Assembly: GCA_029706075.1 (NCBI GenBank)
Contig: JAINUG010000031.1
Location: forward strand, 2,835,001-2,899,000
Direction of reading: 5' to 3'
DNA length: 64,000 nt
Source: Aldrovandia affinis
Taxonomy: Eukaryota > Chordata > Actinopteri > Notacanthiformes > Halosauridae
This document shows positions 25,234 through 36,900 of the stretch, one piece after another; the first letter of the stretch is position 1; every line of letters starts with the position of its first letter. A program made the translations under genes and the position numbers. The notes under the pieces were generated by a model. The model saw only the letters and a list, made by a program, of their open reading frames with translations. It searched no databases and was not told the DNA's origin.

Positions 25234-26102
25234 TAAATTATAAAAATAAATATAAAAATAACCCAATAATTTTTTATTTTTTAATTAAAGTGCATTACAA
25301 AGATTGCATCCCCCTTTCCCACTCTGATTACTTGCGTGATATCATACACCCGACGACTCAGGCATCCTCTATAGGAGCTGTAGGATTGGACAGGGCGCTC
25401 GTCTTAGAGCGAAACAGTCAAACTTAGTTCGCCTCCGAACACTCAACATAGTAGTAACGTGTGTGTCAAGCAGCAGTTTTTTTGTCTCTCGAGTTTAGAA
25501 GTGCGCGCCCTTTTACAATTGTCAATATACAGAATTAGGCTAAGCACGGTTCCAGTCACTAACATCCAATCTCAAACACGAATTAGTCTGTTAAGAAATA
25601 ATGAGATAATTGGTGAGAGCTGACTGCCAATTCAATCCAACCCAGTAACACACGGATAACCTGTTAAACGCAACCTTTATGACTAGTTTCATATGGATTT
25701 CCCTTTACTTAAAATATATAACGCAAGTAGTGTAAAAACACAAACCAGGCTTTCAAACGGTATTGTAATGTATCCCAGTAGAGCAGTATTGACAAATGTA
25801 CGTATTGCATGTTCGGTACACGCATCTCAAACCTATGTGTAAGGCTTTTTTTAGGAAATAGAAATACAATATTCTCACAGAAACCCTTGGATGGACATAT
25901 TGGTGATTTCACGTCAGAAATCCAAATGCGGGAAGCATACATATGCTGCGTAGAACCTGGACTTTGTTTAGGAGTTTATTTAAAATATACATTAGCCAAC
26001 AGTACAGGAGCTCCGATGCAAATCTGTTAGCTCGCTAGCTGGCTAGCTAAATTTAGAAGCGAACTATCTAGTCGACTAATAATTGTAGTAAAAGTGACTT
26101 AC

Positions 26103-26146
26103 GTATCGGGATTTAGGTAACAAGTCAGTATCCTAAAAACGAAATT
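26103..26146 (-). other. Candidate 5' noncoding exon of the MCT gene
   Basis: On the minus strand an acceptor (cttttttcag) is followed 44 bases later by a consensus donor (GATAC|gtaagt). It lies 1.35 kb upstream of the first coding exon, which itself opens with an acceptor, so at least one upstream noncoding exon must exist. This is one plausible candidate, inferred from splice signals only. Confidence 0.3.
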
Positions 26147-26346
26147 CTGAAAAAAGTTCTGCAGTCAAAACCTCACGCAACTAAGCCAGTCATCTCAGGA
26201 GTTGTGGCAAGAGTGCAAACGCGAATTAGCGAAGTTATGCCCACTCAATATTTGCACTACGGTACACGTGGACAATTCATTTTCAATGTTCGAATACCTC
26301 GTTTGAAAATTGTAGACTTGGCATAAGACGTAGAATGAAGTCTTAC

Positions 26347-26440
26347 CTTTTGAGTTTATGAGTTGAGTTATGTTGATAGTTATGTGTCCTGCTTCGTGTT
26401 ACAAGTCAACTGAAACTTTTAAATTACAAGTCGCGAATGA
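26347..26440 (-). promoter_or_regulatory. Candidate first noncoding exon/promoter of the MCT gene
   Basis: A strong minus-strand donor (CAAAAG|gtaaga) ends at 26347. An E-box CACGTG lies just upstream at 26442-26447, and another downstream at 26265-26270. No TATA box or CpG island is obvious. Placement of the transcription start here is inference. Confidence 0.25.
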
Positions 26441-27837
26441 TCACGTGGTATTTCATTAGAAGGCTCCTAGTGGTTGATATTGAGTGGTGTTCATGGCTCG
26501 GAAAATTATTGTAGTATTGTTTCATTCGGTTTTGAGACCAAAATTCCTCTTCTAGGGGTACTGCAGTGCTCCCCAAACTTGGTCATACCCCAACATGTAA
26601 TTAAATGATTAAAACAGAATGTTTTTTTACGAATAGAACTTTGTCAAAGTCGTCACAAATATGTGAATGTGAGACAAGCAAAGCATACGGCTGCCATATC
26701 CTTTGTAAAAGTAAGTAAGTAAGTAAAACTTTATTTCTATAGCGCCCTTCTCAGCACGGGTGCACAGGGTGCTTTACATCAATAAAAAAATAGAATACAT
26801 CAATACAAAATTCAATTTTTTTTGAAACAGGCCAAAGCAAAGGAAAGCATAGGATTCAAAGTCAAATCTGGACCTTTTTGTTCATTTTTTTTATTCTCAA
26901 AGCATGTGCAAAGTGGATTTCACAGTAGAACTCATCTATTACTCAATTTTCCCACCCTCAAAACAGACAAGCAAATAGTGAGACAATTATAAGGAAGCAC
27001 AAATCGTGAAACTTGCTATCTATAGGTGCTTAGAAGCTGTGTTTGTACACATGATACCACAAAATCCCAAGCTTTTACACAGAAAACAATGGCATAAAAA
27101 CATGGACATTACAGATTTCATTTGGAGCCATCTTACAATTGAAAATGACTTTCAGAATATTTTTGTTACATTGCAGCATATGCACAATCTAATCCTGGAA
27201 TGACATGGGTGTTCTTTGCTGTTGTTTTTTTTCCTTTGACAAAGAAGAGTATAAGCAAGCAACAATAATAATAAAAAAGAAAACCTGACTTCTAATCATA
27301 TTCTGACAGATGCCATGTTGTATACACATTTCAACAAAGAAAAATCATTAACTACCTAATCAAACCAAGTAAATATAGAAAATAACACATCTATTCAAAA
27401 TGACAATAAAATAGAAAAAAAAGAAATCATATCTATTCTTCAAGTTCCAAAACCTGTAAAAAAAATGTGCAAGTCCAGCAAACATATTGTACAGTATATT
27501 ACACATATAGTAAAATGTTTAAATACAGTACTGTGTATTGATATAATCCTGAGAATTGTCCATTTCAGTACTACAGAACGTATGCACCTATAGTGCTATC
27601 CATTGGGAAGAACACACTTTAATAACATAGCAACAGCCACTAGTCAAGACTCTTTCTTGGGGTTAGTGATACAGAACTCACAGAGCATTTGTGGTTAGTT
27701 TTGTTATGCAGGTATAATACCTATGCAGAGTGGTTTGCCATTTTCTTCTTCGCGGTCAGAGCCTGGACAGCCAGCACTACCAAGGATATTTGACCCCCTC
27801 AAAATCACTTTTCCCATTTATATATATATTCTTTAAC
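26441..27837. other. Intergenic gap between the MCT promoter and the KBTBD8 3' end
   Basis: AT-rich. Contains a short repeat (26708-26800) and nothing else recognised. Confidence 0.5.
26708..26800 (-). mobile_element. Non-LTR retroposon 3' end fragment
   Basis: (GTAA)n followed by AACTTTATTTCTATAGCGCC and GTGCTTTACATCAATAAA, a block common in fish genomes as the 3' end of short retroposons. Family unassigned. Confidence 0.5.
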
Positions 27838-28304
27838 TTTATTTTTTATTTGGGGACAGCTTCTCTTTCTTTTGAAAAAGCAATAGTAATATGTAGTGCA
27901 AATAAGAGACGCCAAAGGATAAATCATTTCCCCCGCATGACTTAATATTAAGTCATTTCAAACGCTGCAGTAAAAAAAAAAAAAGAATGGGTATGATTGG
28001 ACACTGGCTGTATTTGAAGGGTTGAATCCAACTCTACTCTATAGAAGATTGTCAAAAAAGCAGCACCAAGACAGTTGTTTTCAATTATTAAATCCACATG
28101 ATCCTGTATAATTGCATGTATAAAAAGATGTACACGTACATGTATGCATACATACAGCTTACCAAACTCTTCACTACAGTTCTGTGACGAGAAGGGTGCT
28201 TCGTAAAGTTTGCAGTCACAAATTGTGAGGAAAGAAACTCAGGGCAGAAGCAAGTAAAAGTTTGGAGGCACATTAGCAATGACTTGGACCAAGTAGATGC
28301 ACCA

Positions 28305-28308
<4 letters not shown>

Positions 28309-28341
<33 letters not shown>
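28309..28341. repeat. (GT)n microsatellite
   Basis: Pure GT run in the probable KBTBD8 3'UTR. Confidence 0.95.
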
Positions 28342-29746
28342 TGTTGAATTGAAGGGTTTGTGCAATGTGTTCATCAATAGGCACAATGACACAGATCTTC
28401 AAAAAAGAAACCACTTCCTGGTGAGTCAAACTTGTACCACCCTCTGCCCCGATGCCCCACGTATTAAAATCAATTTTAAGCATCTCAAAGTACCTACTCA
28501 GACCTGCAAAAATAGGTAATGCACTTTCACAAGGGAACAACTTCAGTATAACATTAATTATTGCTAGCAGTATCTAACCCTACATTTCCAGACCACAGAT
28601 GTTGTTTTTAATGCAACTTAGCTTTTCAGAGGTATTTCCAATGCATTTCTGATACAGACAACATTCAAACATAATGGATAAGAAAAATACACAAAAAATG
28701 CCCTCTTGAGATTTGATATCACTGGGAGAAAAAAAAGGTTGTGTACTTTGGCAATGCAAGCCAGTCTGTCCCTATACAGTACTCCAATTCTCATTCAGTC
28801 TTTATCCTGCACTCACTGTGGTTATTGTAAATGACCACCGTGAGTCTGAATCTTCCATTCTACTCAATTACACAATAGTTCTTCTAGTTTTATATGTGGA
28901 CATTAGGATTTTAGCACTTAAGAAAATGTTATCCTCCCTATTCTGATGATAAATTATTAGGACATGTATTATGACTGGTAGATGTAGATTAGTTTGTTAT
29001 ATATGTGTTCAATTAATCTATTCACCTTAATGAACATTTTCTGATTTAAATATATTCAGTAAAAAAAAAAAAAAAAAACTGCTATTCTGTCACACAGTTC
29101 CACCTAGCGGTAACTGCCATACCATTCCAGCTCCCCCAAATTCGTTTCCTACAGAACAAAGTTTTTTCCTTCTTCTTTACTGTAAATCATTATCAGAGTC
29201 TCAAATTAAACACTGAACTTAAACTGAAATATTTTGAATTCCTAACACACTCTTTCACAAACTAAAACCCTCTAAAGACAAGCTCACTGCAAGAGGCATA
29301 AGGAAGTTAAATTAATAAAATTGGGACAGGGAAAAACAAAACAACCAAAAAATAAACAGTGAGCAGCACTGCTGATCATACCCGTATTTATATATTTTAC
29401 TATGCCGACACTTAGGTTATCCATTTCTACATCTTATTCTATTTTCTATTCACCCTCATAACTGCATGCAAACCAATTGAAAAAATAATTCTAACCTACC
29501 TATCGCTTTACAACTCCACTGAACAAAATGGCTCAAACACGTAGCAGACAAGATGATAATTGCACTTATGATAGCTTGTACCATTGAAAAGTATCAGGAC
29601 GAGTACTTAGTAGTGACTGGATTACTGTAAATACTGCAAGCTTACAAAGCACCCATCTTATTGACTTGAATCTTTAATGCTTTAAGACTCTCCACTCCTT
29701 GTACTGACTCATGGATAGCACCGAGCACGGGGTGGTACCAGACACC

Positions 29747-29747
<1 letters not shown>

Positions 29748-29792
<45 letters not shown>

Positions 29793-29800
29793 AACACACA
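29748..29800. repeat. (CA)n microsatellite
   Basis: Lies about 45 bases beyond the KBTBD8 stop codon, within the 3'UTR. Confidence 0.95.
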
Positions 29801-29840
29801 GTTTCAATCACTGAAGACTGTCCCTACCCACCCACCGCTC

Positions 29841-30304
29841 TCAGAGTACTTTCTGAAGACACTGCGGATACAGTTTGGCAACAACGCATTCAAAATGGCG
29901 CCCGAGGTCCCAGAGGCGGTCCGGCGTCTCATAGACCTTGGTCCACTGGTCCGCCTCTTCGTCGTACTGGTAGAGCGAGTTCTTGCGGCTGGTTCGGAAC
30001 ACGTGCTCCTCCACGGTCACCTGCGTGGCCCTCACGAACAGGTGCAGTTTGCCGTAGAGCAGCAGCACTTTGATGTAAGGGCTGGTGGCTTGGTCGAATG
30101 GGAGATCCTTCTTTCGAGTCCAGGTGTTCTGCTCTATGTCGTAGGCCTCCACAGTGAAAGTGCGCTGATGGTTTCTGCAGATCCCAGCTATGTAGTAGAT
30201 GGAGCTCTTGTGGAGGGCAGCGAGTCCTTGACTGCGGGGCAGGATCATGGGGACCAGATGGCCCCAGTAGTCCTTATGTGGGTCGAAACAGAAGAAGTAT
30301 TCAC
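29841..30304 (-). CDS. kbtbd8: KBTBD8 coding exon 4 (464 nt, terminal coding exon)
   Basis: The acceptor is gttttgtgcag. It encodes residues 448-601: EYFFCFDPHKDYWG, the Kelch blade GLAALHKSSIYYIAG, FTVEAYDIEQNTW, the highly conserved ATQVTVEEHVFRTSRKN stretch, and the end QCLQKVL followed by TGA at 29841-29843. Confidence 0.95.
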
Positions 30305-30939
30305 CTGCACAAAACAAGAGACTCAGTTACAATGCGTGAACTGATGGGCACAACCACAGGCATGTCTATTACCACCCTGTTTGTCCGAACGACTTTTTAA
30401 AAAGATCAACATAAGAAAAAGTATGGCTCCAGACATTTTTTTCCCCCCAGTAGCGCTTAATTTGATAGCACAAGCAACATTTTTAGTTGCACCATAAAAA
30501 TTGACTTTTATTGGTACATTCTAGATCAGCGGTTCTCAAACTATGGGTCGCGAAAGGGTAATGGTGGGGTCGCCAAAAAATAAATGTAAAAAAACAAAAA
30601 CTAACCATAGGAGAACAGTTTTTCGTGCGCTGTGGAACACGGGCGCAAATTATTTTCCTCTAGCAGTGAACTGTCGCCCGGAGGGTTGCTCCAAAGGCCA
30701 TAATTGGTTTAATTATTATTTAATTGGTGTCAATCAGTCAATTTATATGGAAGTCAATTGGTTGATTGGGTGTCTGTGTGAGAATGTGAGTTTAGTGTTG
30801 AATGATTGTGATTGGGTGATTGCCTCACGAGTCCCACCTGAGCCAGGCAGAAACTAAGCCTATTTAAGAGCAGGTGGGGCGAGTGGGGAATCAGTTAGTC
30901 TTTGTTTCTGTGTGTATTGAGAGTTGGTCTTGTCATTGG

Positions 30940-30976
<37 letters not shown>

Positions 30977-33900
30977 GCGCGTATGTTGTGGAGCGATGTA
31001 TTGTGGAGTGATGTTTGATGCTTGTGGAGTTTTGTGTGCGTTTGTCGAAAGTGACTGAGTAGAGTGCTTCCTGTGTGTGTGGGGAAGAGGGAGAGGGGGT
31101 GCACTAAGAGTGTCCGCCTCTCTCCCTCGGTGTGATTGTGGAGGAGAGCGAGAGGGCGCCCTGAAAGAGAGTCCGCCTCACACCCTCGGTTTTGCACTCG
31201 GCAGTGGAGAGTGTTTCTGGGAAACAGCCCAAGAACTCTCACTGGAAGAGTGGAGAGTGTCTTGGGGCTGGTTGCCAGAACTCTCACTGTGGGGAGTGGC
31301 GAGTGTCTGTGTGAATGGGTAAGAGAACTCGGACTGCAAAGTTTGAGTGTCTCAGTATGCATGGGTGGGAAGCACTTGAAAGGTCACTGGATATGTGAGT
31401 GCCTGGGGAGGTTCCTGAAGAGGCGCGGTGTCCCGTAAGTTATGACTATTTTAGTTTGTTATTTTAGTTAGTTGTTTTTACCCGAAAGCTTCGCGGCGAG
31501 TAGGGTGAAGATTTTGTTGTGTTTGTGTTAGTGTTTGTTATATGTTAACCTGCTACTCCCACTGTCTCTTCCCCATGTCTGGGGGAGAGAGACAGGGGGG
31601 GGAGGAGGAGAAGAGGGGGGGAGAGAAAAAAATAAAAATAATAATAATCTGCTCCGTAGACCGACAAACTCCACTCCGTCTCCAGACTGCTCTGTTACCA
31701 TCCAGGGTTTGTCACGTGGCGTGTGACAGTCATCATTTGGCTTATGGTCTGGTTTGGCTTCCTGGCCCTCTAGAAACTTGGTATTGCCAGCCTTATCAGT
31801 GCTGCCATTTTTATAATACACACAGTGCATTGCATTACCCTGTGTGTCATAACCATGTATACTCCTTCAGCCATTCCATACCAAATGCGAAGGCTCTTTG
31901 TCTTTACTGCTGGTTCAGGTAACGTTGGAGGTGCTGCTGCAGAGGTCAAGTCAGGAGGTGGTAGTGAAGATAAAGGTTGGGTACGAGCAGTGGTAAAGAG
32001 ATTTAATTTTTACTCGTCGGTCTACACTGTTGCCAGTCACTTGAAAGAATGAGGTGATTTATCCATCCATCCATTATCTAAGCCGTTTATTCCTAGTCAG
32101 GGTCGCGGGGGGCTGGAGCCTATCCCAGCATGCGTTCCGGGCAGAGGCAGGAATACACCCTGGACAGGTCGCCAATCCATCGCAGGGCACACACACCATT
32201 CACTCACACACTCATACCTATGGGCAATTTAGACTCTCCAATTAGCCTAACGTGCATGTCTTTGGACTGTGGGAGGAAACGGAGTACCCGGAGGAAACCC
32301 ACGCGGACACGGGAGAACATGCAAACTCCGCACAGAAAGGCCCCCGGCCTGGATTCGAACCCGAGACCACCTTACTGTGAGGCGACAGCGCTATCCACTG
32401 CACCACCGTGCCGCTCCTGAGGTGATTTATTTTAGCGCAATAACATAGAACTTTGGAGTTTATGCAGTAGCCTACAGTTAAAGTGGTATGTAGCTAGCCA
32501 GTAGGGATGGATCACAATTTTAGAATTTTTTATATTCGTGTGGGTGTCTATTCAATTGCCTAGTCGAATTAGTATTTTTAAAATATTTATTGATTTAAAC
32601 TATCAACCTTCGACTTTGTGTAGTTGTAACTAACAAGCACTAAGCAAGTGATAATTGAGAGGCTCAGACTGCCATCTATTGGGTATTAAATGCACTACTG
32701 CTTAAATTAGTTACCGACAGTGATACAAAGAATGATGATTCTGTAGTTGATACAAATTGGAATCTGTAGCCCCTAGTGGCTGACAGCAGTAAGATTTTCT
32801 CCCGATAGGAATGCAATATAATGTAGCAAACTTCCATTTTGGGTCTCATTTTGCGGTAGGAGGACATTCTGGTGTTCTTTCAGTATTTTAAAGTGCTGAA
32901 ATATATTTTTGGCAATTTTTTTTATTCGCTATACAAGGCTGTCTTGGGATAATTTTTTTGTGCTGGTTGGATGTTGAAGAAAATCAATGGGAACCCCGTA
33001 ACGCTTGCTTGGGAAGGGAAGCACTCGGACAGACAATCGCTGAACTGAGAAGTGTACAAAGTCTAAATAAGTATGGCTGTATCGAACGTCAGTAGAAGTA
33101 TTTTTTTTATTATGTTAATGTCCTATGGAATGGCTGGTTAATTAGTAGTGCTATATTAATAAGGAAGGAAATCATATCTAGCTAGATAAAATCAGTGGAA
33201 GATGAGCGAAACACTCGGCTAATATCAGCCAATTGTAACTAGCGAATGTTAGCATCATGGGACTGTCACTGTTATACACAGTTATTTCAATATGTTTAGA
33301 CATAGAAAGGTAACCTAGACCTTGCATAGCTAATTCATTTAAGATAAGAATTTCAGGTTATAGAGAGCAGTGACTTTCGTGACCTTTTTGTGTATGATGT
33401 GTACTTGTGGCTGTGTAAGCACAAATCTGTAGAAAATTGTTGCGTTTCAAATACACTTTTTACTGTTTACAACAAACATCAATTGCAGTGTAATACAATT
33501 GAATTTATTTGTAGAAAATTGAAATTCTTTGTGCAATAAATAAATGCTTGTGCTCATAAAATTTTGGTTGGTGCTCCAAAATGTTTGCTAGTGTGACTAA
33601 CTGCTTGAAGTTGGGAGCACTAGTGGTACCAAATAAAAAAAGTTAATTTTGAGCCCTGTGGGGGGAAAGCCCGAAACAAAGTGTTTAACCATAATTCTAA
33701 TAAAACGCAAATGAAATGTGGCTTATTTGAATGTATTCAACCAATGGAAAAAATGTCATCGAAGCTGGTCAATAAAATTCACACTGGTGTTATTCATGCT
33801 ATGGCTGTATATGTCATTACGTTATATGATACCACATCATAAGCAATCCGTTATTAAGAGAATTGTAACACCATGGTAAAATCGCGAGCTGCTATACTTG

Positions 33901-36900
33901 CCTTGTAGGACATAGATGCGATCCTTATACTCAATGGCACTGTGAAACTCCATGGCAACGGGCATGGGGCTGACCGCAGTCCAGCGGTTGTCTCTGATGT
34001 CGTAGCACTCCACGGATTTGAGTGCATTGCGTCCATCGCCCTCGTACACTCGCCCACCCAGTGCGTACAGCTTGCCGCAGCAGTGCACCAGCCGGCAGCC
34101 GATCCTCGCCCGCAGCATGGGGGCCCGGGGGAGCCAGCGATTTCCCGCGTGCTCGTACAGCCAGAAATCGCTCTCTGCCTTGTGGTCGATCGACACCTCG
34201 CTGTTGCTCGGCCGGTAGCCACCCGCGATGTAGATGTCGTTCTCGGAAGTCACCAGGATACCGACCTCACGGAGATCATTAGGCGGTTTGCACAGCTTGA
34301 ACACTTTCCCTGCGGCGGTGTCCAGGCAAGGCACTGTTTGTTTCTTTCCTGAGTGTTTGTGTGCGGCGTCGAAGCAGATGAGCATCTCGGACGCGGTCAT
34401 GCCCAGCCGCTGGGGGCAGCCATTGGTGCTGTTGGACTTCCCCTTGTCCGTCCAGTCCTTGACCAGGTCCTGGGCAAACGCCGGAGGAATCTTCTTCAGG
34501 AATGCCTCCTCCAGGAGGGGCAGCCGGATACACTTGGCGAACACTTCAGGCAGGTCAGGCTCCCTGCGGCCCTGGTCGTGCTCCAGCCACTGGACGATGC
34601 TCTCGTACACATGCTCCTCCTTCTCCACGTTCAGGTCATCATTGTTCAGGATGCTGACCAGCTGCTCTTTGGTCATGTGGAGGAACTCCTGCTCTTTCAC
34701 CACGCAAAGGAACTTCTTACGAATGTAGTCCTGGGACTTCTCCTTCAGCTCCTGGTGGCCGTAGGCATCAGCAAAGATGAACACCCCAATGCAGTTCTGG
34801 GGGTCAAGGCGGCTGATCATGAACTGGGCACACTGGTCCTGCAGGGCAGGGATCTGGAAGATGCTGGCCGCTGTGAACAGAGCCTGGACGTTGGATTCAG
34901 TCAGAGTGACCCTGGAGGTGTACGCGTAATCGAGCACGAGGTGCATGGACTCTGACTCTACGCCCACGATCCGGACCTCTCTCTGGCTGCTTTCTGTAAG
35001 GCCACTTGTGAACATAGACCTGCCAATGCAATCATATCAAAGTTACAGCAATTATTTAGAATGTCCCTGGTAATAACAATGTTATTCGGATGCAGGATCA
35101 GGATGCCATGTGAGTTTCTGCGAAGCTGATGGATTATACAGAATACGGGTCTACTGTATTGTTTGCTAATGCTGAATAATATCATACGATATTAGCTTTC
35201 TGCAGGAAGGAAATGAGCTATTAAATAGAATTCTGATACTGTGTGCTCCTTGTTCTTCTACAGGTGTCAAATACTTTAAAAGCTCAATGCTAGAAGTGTA
35301 GCTAGCTAGCTACACAACTATGGGCCGCAATGTAGGAAAAACTGTCATATTTAGGAAGCCTCATGCTTATGTATGTTTTATAAAACACCATTAACATAGT
35401 GGTTTTAAGCATGTCTTATTTTGCCATTTATACCCAGAAACATAATTGCCACGAAACTTCTGTTTTTCATGGTGACATTTTTACAGAGATTGTAGTTATC
35501 ATTAAACAAAATACACAAAACAAACCAACAACAAAATGAGACCCAAAATGGCACAATGCACTTTAAATGATTCATGTGAATGTGGACCAAAACCATAACT
35601 TAAACAGCCCCTTGTTTATCAGTGTGGCAGTCAATGGAGATACTGGTGCGCTTTGCGTATCCCACCTGAAATAAGGGCTGATTGCGGCAAGGACGTTTCT
35701 GTGACAGCAGAAGGTCTTTCCGTGATCTACTTCCACAACGATGTCCGTCAGCTGCCTTTCATCATACAAAGCTTTGAGCTGCTGGAGAATGTTGCAGGCG
35801 TGTAGGGCATCCACGCCATTATAGCTTGTGTTTGCTGGAGTCCCATTCTGAGCTTGTAACAGCTTGCCTATGTCTGTGAGATGAACATTGGATCAAAAAC
35901 AAAAATATGAACACTTTCATCAAGAGTGGAGCACTAATCCAGGATAAAAAGTACATCATAAAATCATGTGAGAGAATACACATATAGCACATTTGTTCTT
36001 ACAGATGATTTAGTGAATTGTGGTGTCAGTAGCTAAAGCAGGTAGCGAAGGGGCCAGGAACTGTATCCCCTTAAGTGTTAGCAGTGTGCTCCCAATAAGG
36101 ACAGGTTTTACAGTCCCAGGCTTGTACCTAATTGTAGCATCACACCACTTTCGGTATGTGCAGAACTGTGGTTCTGTGTGGCTCAGTAGGTAGAGCATGG
36201 CGCTGACAACGCTTAGGTTGTGGGTTCAACTCCCATTGGGACCACATATACTGAAAAATGTAAGCATTCACTACTACAAGTCGCTTTGGATAAAATCGTC
36301 TGCTAAATGGCATATAAAAAGATTTTGAAGAAACGTGAGTGTTTCTCATGACCAAAGCTTCTCCCATTGCATACTGGAAGCTATGGCAGAAATTTGGTCA
36401 TGAGAAACACTTGGCATGGTTAAAATTTGGGGGGCAGGAACAGACTATCAAACTATACTATTAAAACAATAACCATTAAACTATAAAGCAACATGAGGAA
36501 GATAAAGGAGGCAACAAGGAAGGAAGGACAAGCAGAACCTTGGTATCACGTTGACAATTCTCTTCCATTGACAAAATGTGAATTCACAGAGGAGAGGGTA
36601 ATTTGCTCTTAATGCAAAGGTAGGTATTATCAGAGATTCAAGATATTGTAGAATATATTTGGTATTATTGTAATAATATTCTTCTGTGATCATGTGTCTG
36701 TTAACCCTTTCCAGCCCGACCGTTCTAATATTGGAAATGTTTCCGATGGTTGTAATGTCAATATCTCTTTAATATATTCAATTTTTTGATAGGTTAGAAA
36801 GTGCATTTTCATGATATATAATTTGTTTATGATTAGTGGGCAGGAACTAGCCATTTTCTCAAAAAGAAAATTTGAAGCTTGCGCCAGAGGGAGGAGCCTC

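Larger units (their letters stand above)
24750..26102 (-). other. Upstream intron of the MCT gene (5' noncoding)
   Basis: Holds the SINE above, an ATGTA pentanucleotide run (25213-25233) and otherwise unique sequence. Confidence 0.4.
27838..29840 (-). other. kbtbd8: Probable KBTBD8 3'UTR
   Basis: AT-rich, apart from CA/GT microsatellites free of transposons, and without coding signals. Candidate poly(A) signals on the minus strand are ATTAAA at 29673-29678 (a short UTR) and two AATAAA at 27845-27850 and 27838-27843 (a long UTR of about 2 kb). The absence of insertions over 2 kb in an otherwise transposon-laden window fits transcribed UTR, but this is inference. Confidence 0.4.
30305..33901 (-). 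other. KBTBD8 intron 3 (GC-AG)
   Basis: 3.6 kb, donor GCAAGT, acceptor tgcag. Contents: a hAT-type end motif near 30527 (CAGCGGTTCTCAAACT), a promoter-like and LTR-like stretch around 30850-31450 (TATTTAAG near 30858), a GCGT array (30940-30981), and a retroposon fragment with target-site duplication (32063-32417). Confidence 0.85.

Noticed and set aside
29841-30317. Separate gene starting MFCAGEYFF
   Set aside because: The first codons are intron; the acceptor AG at 30305-30306 and exact continuity with exon 3 show it is the last KBTBD8 exon.
33942-34955. Plus-strand frames of 136-200 codons opposite KBTBD8 exon 3
   Set aside because: Antisense shadows of the real Kelch/BTB exon.
35812-35814. 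GTG as a start codon for KBTBD8
   Set aside because: It is an internal Val codon (GVDAL); the frame continues upstream to a good acceptor and joins the MAASG exon at 47306.
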